Assembly (NCBI GenBank): GCA_030602345.1
Contig: JAUVZX010000002.1
Location: 1 to 64,000 of the forward strand
Length of the DNA: 64,000 nucleotides
Direction of reading: 5' to 3'
From: Bacilli bacterium
Lineage (GTDB): Bacteria; Bacillota_I; Bacilli_A; RF39; UBA660
Positions 61,809 through 64,000 of the stretch are shown piece by piece (the stretch's first letter is position 1; each line of letters begins with the position of its first letter). The translations under genes and the position numbers were made by a program. The notes beneath the pieces are model-generated. The model ran no database searches, was not told the origin of the DNA, and was given only the letters and a program-made list of their open reading frames with translations.

Positions 61809-63158
61809 ATGAAAGATACAATTGTTGGAATATCAACAGCTCTAGGAATTGGAGCAATATCAATAATAAGATTATCGGGAGATGATTCTTTTACCATTGT
61901 TTCAAAAATATTTAGAGGAAAAGATTTATCAAAACAGAATAGTCACACAATCAACTATGGTTTCATCGTTGAAAATGATAAAGTAATAGATGAAGTTATG
62001 GTTTCTATTATGAAATCTCCCAAAACTTTTACAAAAGAAGATATCGTTGAAATAAATTGTCACGGGGGAATAGCTACGACTCAAAAAATTTATGAGATGT
62101 GTATTTTAAATGGAGCAAGAGAAGCAGAACCGGGAGAATTTACTAAAAGAGCCTTTTTAAACGGAAGGATTGATCTATTAGAAGCAGAAAGCATAATGGA
62201 TTTAATAAATTCAAAAACAGAAGAAGCGCGAAAAATATCTATAAATGGTGTTAATGGAAATGCTTCTAATTTAATAAAAAATCTAAGATCGAAAATAATT
62301 CAAACTTTAGCAAATATATCAGCAAACATAGATTATCCAGAATACGAAGACATAGAAGAAGTAACATATAGAATGATAGAAGAAAATTGTTTTATGATTG
62401 AAGAAGAAGTAAATAAAATTATAGAAGAAGGACAAATCGGACAGTTATTAAAAGATGGAATAAAAACAGTTATAATCGGAAAACCGAACGTTGGAAAGAG
62501 TAGTATTTTAAATTTGCTTTTAAATGAGGAAAAAGCAATAGTTACAAATATTGCAGGGACAACTAGAGACACGGTTGAAGGACAATTAAATATAGGAGGA
62601 TTAACTCTAAATTTAATTGATACAGCAGGAATAAGAAAAACAGAAGATGTTGTAGAAAAAATAGGTGTTGAGAAGAGTTTGAGTTTAATTGAAAAAGCAG
62701 AGTTAGTTTTATTTGTTTTAAACAATAACGAAGAGTTGACTAACGAGGAATTAGAACTCTTAGATAAACTGAAAGATAAGAATCATATTATTATTATAAA
62801 TAAAATAGATTTAGAAAAAAATATTAGTTTAGATAAATTGAAAAATCCAGTAATGATCAGCGCAGTAAATAAAGAAGGACTTTCAGAATTATTAAACCAA
62901 ATTAAAAATTTATTCAATATGGAAAAATTATCAACTTCTGATTTTAACTTTGTTACAAACTCAAATGCTTTGGCAAAATTGAAAAAACTTTTAATTATAG
63001 TTGAAAACATTAAAAGAGGAGTACAATTAAATGTTCCTATTGATATGATAGAAATTGATTTAAGGGAGATTTGGCAAGAGCTGGGCGAAATAATAGGGGA
63101 GACGTATGACGAAGAATATTTAGATAATTTATTCAAGTTATTTTGTCTCGGAAAGTAG
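61809..63158 (+). CDS. mnmE: tRNA modification GTPase MnmE
   Basis: MnmE with MnmG modifies U34 of several tRNAs. The 449-residue protein has the folate-binding N-terminus (IVGISTALGIGAISIIRLSG), G1 GKPNVGKSSILNLLL, G3 DTAGIRKTED, G4 NKIDL and the C-terminal catalytic motif FCLGK. The ATG at 61809 follows AAAGGTGATA; a GTG 9 bases earlier is possible. A TATAAT lies 18 bases before. Confidence 0.96.
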   Translation: MKDTIVGISTALGIGAISIIRLSGDDSFTIVSKIFRGKDLSKQNSHTINYGFIVENDKVIDEVMVSIMKSPKTFTKEDIVEINCHGGIATTQKIYEMCILNGAREAEPGEFTKRAFLNGRIDLLEAESIMDLINSKTEEARKISINGVNGNASNLIKNLRSKIIQTLANISANIDYPEYEDIEEVTYRMIEENCFMIEEEVNKIIEEGQIGQLLKDGIKTVIIGKPNVGKSSILNLLLNEEKAIVTNIAGTTRDTVEGQLNIGGLTLNLIDTAGIRKTEDVVEKIGVEKSLSLIEKAELVLFVLNNNEELTNEELELLDKLKDKNHIIIINKIDLEKNISLDKLKNPVMISAVNKEGLSELLNQIKNLFNMEKLSTSDFNFVTNSNALAKLKKLLIIVENIKRGVQLNVPIDMIEIDLREIWQELGEIIGETYDEEYLDNLFKLFCLGK

Positions 63159-63165
63159 GTTATAT

Positions 63166-64000
63166 ATGTACGACATAATAGTAGTAGGAGGAGGACATGC
63201 TGGATGCGAAGCAGCTTTAGCTGGCGCAAGAACGGGCATGAAAACTCTTTTGATTACTGCGAATTTAAAAAACATAGCAGATATGCCTTGTAATCCATCA
63301 ATAGGTGGATCGGCAAAAGGAATAGTTGTAAGGGAAATCGATGCTTTGGGCGGACAAATGGGAAAAACAGCGGATGATAGTCAAATTCAAATTAAAATGT
63401 TGAATGGAGCAAAAGGTCCAGCTGTTCAAGCGTTAAGAGCTCAAGCAGACAAAATAGTTTATCCTAAAAAGATGTTGGAAGTTCTTCAAAATACTATAAA
63501 TTTGGAAATAAAAGAAGCTATGGTTGAAGATTTGGAAGTTGAAAATAATATTGTTAAAGGAATAATAATTGATGGAATTTTAATAAAATCTAAAACAGTT
63601 ATTTTGACTACGGGCACATACATGAAAGCAAATATTCTTGTCGGAGAAAAAAGAGAATCAAGTGGTCCTCATGGAGAAAAACCAAGTCTATACTTAAGTG
63701 ATAAATTAAGAAAATTAGGATTTAAAACAATAAGATTAAAAACAGGAACGCCCCCAAGAATAGATAAATCCACGGTTGATTTTTCAAAAATGAAAATTGA
63801 AACAGGAGATGAAATACATAGGTATTTTTCATTTGATGAAAATCAAAAATATGAAATCAACAACCAGCAGCCTTGTTATTTAATATATACCAATGAGAAT
63901 ACCCACAAAATCATACAAAATAACTTAAATAAATCCAGTATGTATGGAGCTATTGATGATATTGAAGGTGTTGGACCAAGGTATTGTCCTTCAATAGAAG
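63166..64000 (+). CDS. mnmG: tRNA uridine modification enzyme MnmG (5' part, cut by window end)
   Basis: MnmG is the FAD enzyme that works with MnmE on U34 of tRNA. The frame starts at the ATG at 63166 (AGTAGGT is just upstream) and stays open to the window end, giving 278 residues. It begins MYDIIVVGGGHAGCEAALAG (FAD binding GxGxxG), then ADMPCNPSIGGSAKGIVVRE, MLNGAKGPAVQALRAQADK, LTTGTYMKANILVGEKR and LKTGTPPRID. All are typical of the family. The rest is outside the window. Confidence 0.95.
   Translation, partial: MYDIIVVGGGHAGCEAALAGARTGMKTLLITANLKNIADMPCNPSIGGSAKGIVVREIDALGGQMGKTADDSQIQIKMLNGAKGPAVQALRAQADKIVYPKKMLEVLQNTINLEIKEAMVEDLEVENNIVKGIIIDGILIKSKTVILTTGTYMKANILVGEKRESSGPHGEKPSLYLSDKLRKLGFKTIRLKTGTPPRIDKSTVDFSKMKIETGDEIHRYFSFDENQKYEINNQQPCYLIYTNENTHKIIQNNLNKSSMYGAIDDIEGVGPRYCPSIE

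Overview
The window is a stretch of an AT-rich bacterial chromosome around the replication origin. Ribosomal protein order, a T-box leader, ComK and ECF transporter genes, type Z S14 and a Soj/Spo0J system point to a Firmicutes (Bacilli) lineage. The absence of rpmD (L30) from the S5-L15 junction, a 71-nt SRP RNA, overlapping genes and very short spacers suggest a reduced genome, such as the uncultured Bacilli lineages near the Mollicutes. This placement is inferred. The code looks standard: the only Trp tRNA seen has anticodon CCA, and TGA is used as a stop (for example ecfT, metG). A 3D-domain protein homologous to YabE suggests a cell wall is kept.

Layout, left to right. 1-136 is the end of an IS3-type insertion sequence with the start of its orfA, directly after typA. 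2.0-7.8 kb is a loose accessory zone: gene remnants, a GNAT acetyltransferase, a 42-residue basic protein, a broken LysR gene, a large membrane-anchored surface protein, tRNA-Trp, an Hsp20 gene behind a CIRCE-like operator, and an Abi_2/HEPN abortive-infection-type gene. 7.8-9.3 kb holds two RNA-modification-type genes. 9.4-27.7 kb is the ribosomal superoperon: rpsJ through rplQ with secY, adk, map, infA and rpoA, then ecfA1-ecfA2-ecfT-truA, then rplM-rpsI. 27.7-33.3 kb is rpsF-ssb-rpsR, ychF, an AbgT-like transporter, a DUF951 gene, spo0J and soj. 33.3-50.7 kb is ftsH-tilS-ung-rsmA-yabE-tatD-metG-dut (behind a T-box), mfd, pth, rsmI, a trmN6-like gene, holB, recR, ybaB, dnaX, tadA and the SRP RNA. 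50.8-59.5 kb is gyrA-gyrB-recF, a comK homologue, dnaN and dnaA. oriC lies at about 59.5-59.66 kb. Rightward of it run rpmH-rnpA-yidC-jag and mnmE-mnmG, the last cut by the window edge.

Every gene left of oriC is on the minus strand and every gene right of it on the plus strand, so transcription follows the replication forks. DnaA, DnaN and gyrase, Soj/Spo0J and a cluster of three parS-type sites at the gyrA 3' end form the initiation and segregation module. Intergenic DNA is heavily reused: several terminators contain or touch the next promoter, and one parS site sits inside a 40-bp perfect palindrome that looks like the gyrA terminator.

Most notable observations: the parS cluster and its dual-use palindrome; a one-base deletion that breaks the end of rpmJ (L36); the CIRCE-like operator with a -35 box inside it; comK in the slot between dnaN and recF; a copy of the tRNA-Trp terminator beside a broken LysR gene; an IS leader hairpin that buries the transposase ribosome binding site; and dut placed before metG under a T-box.
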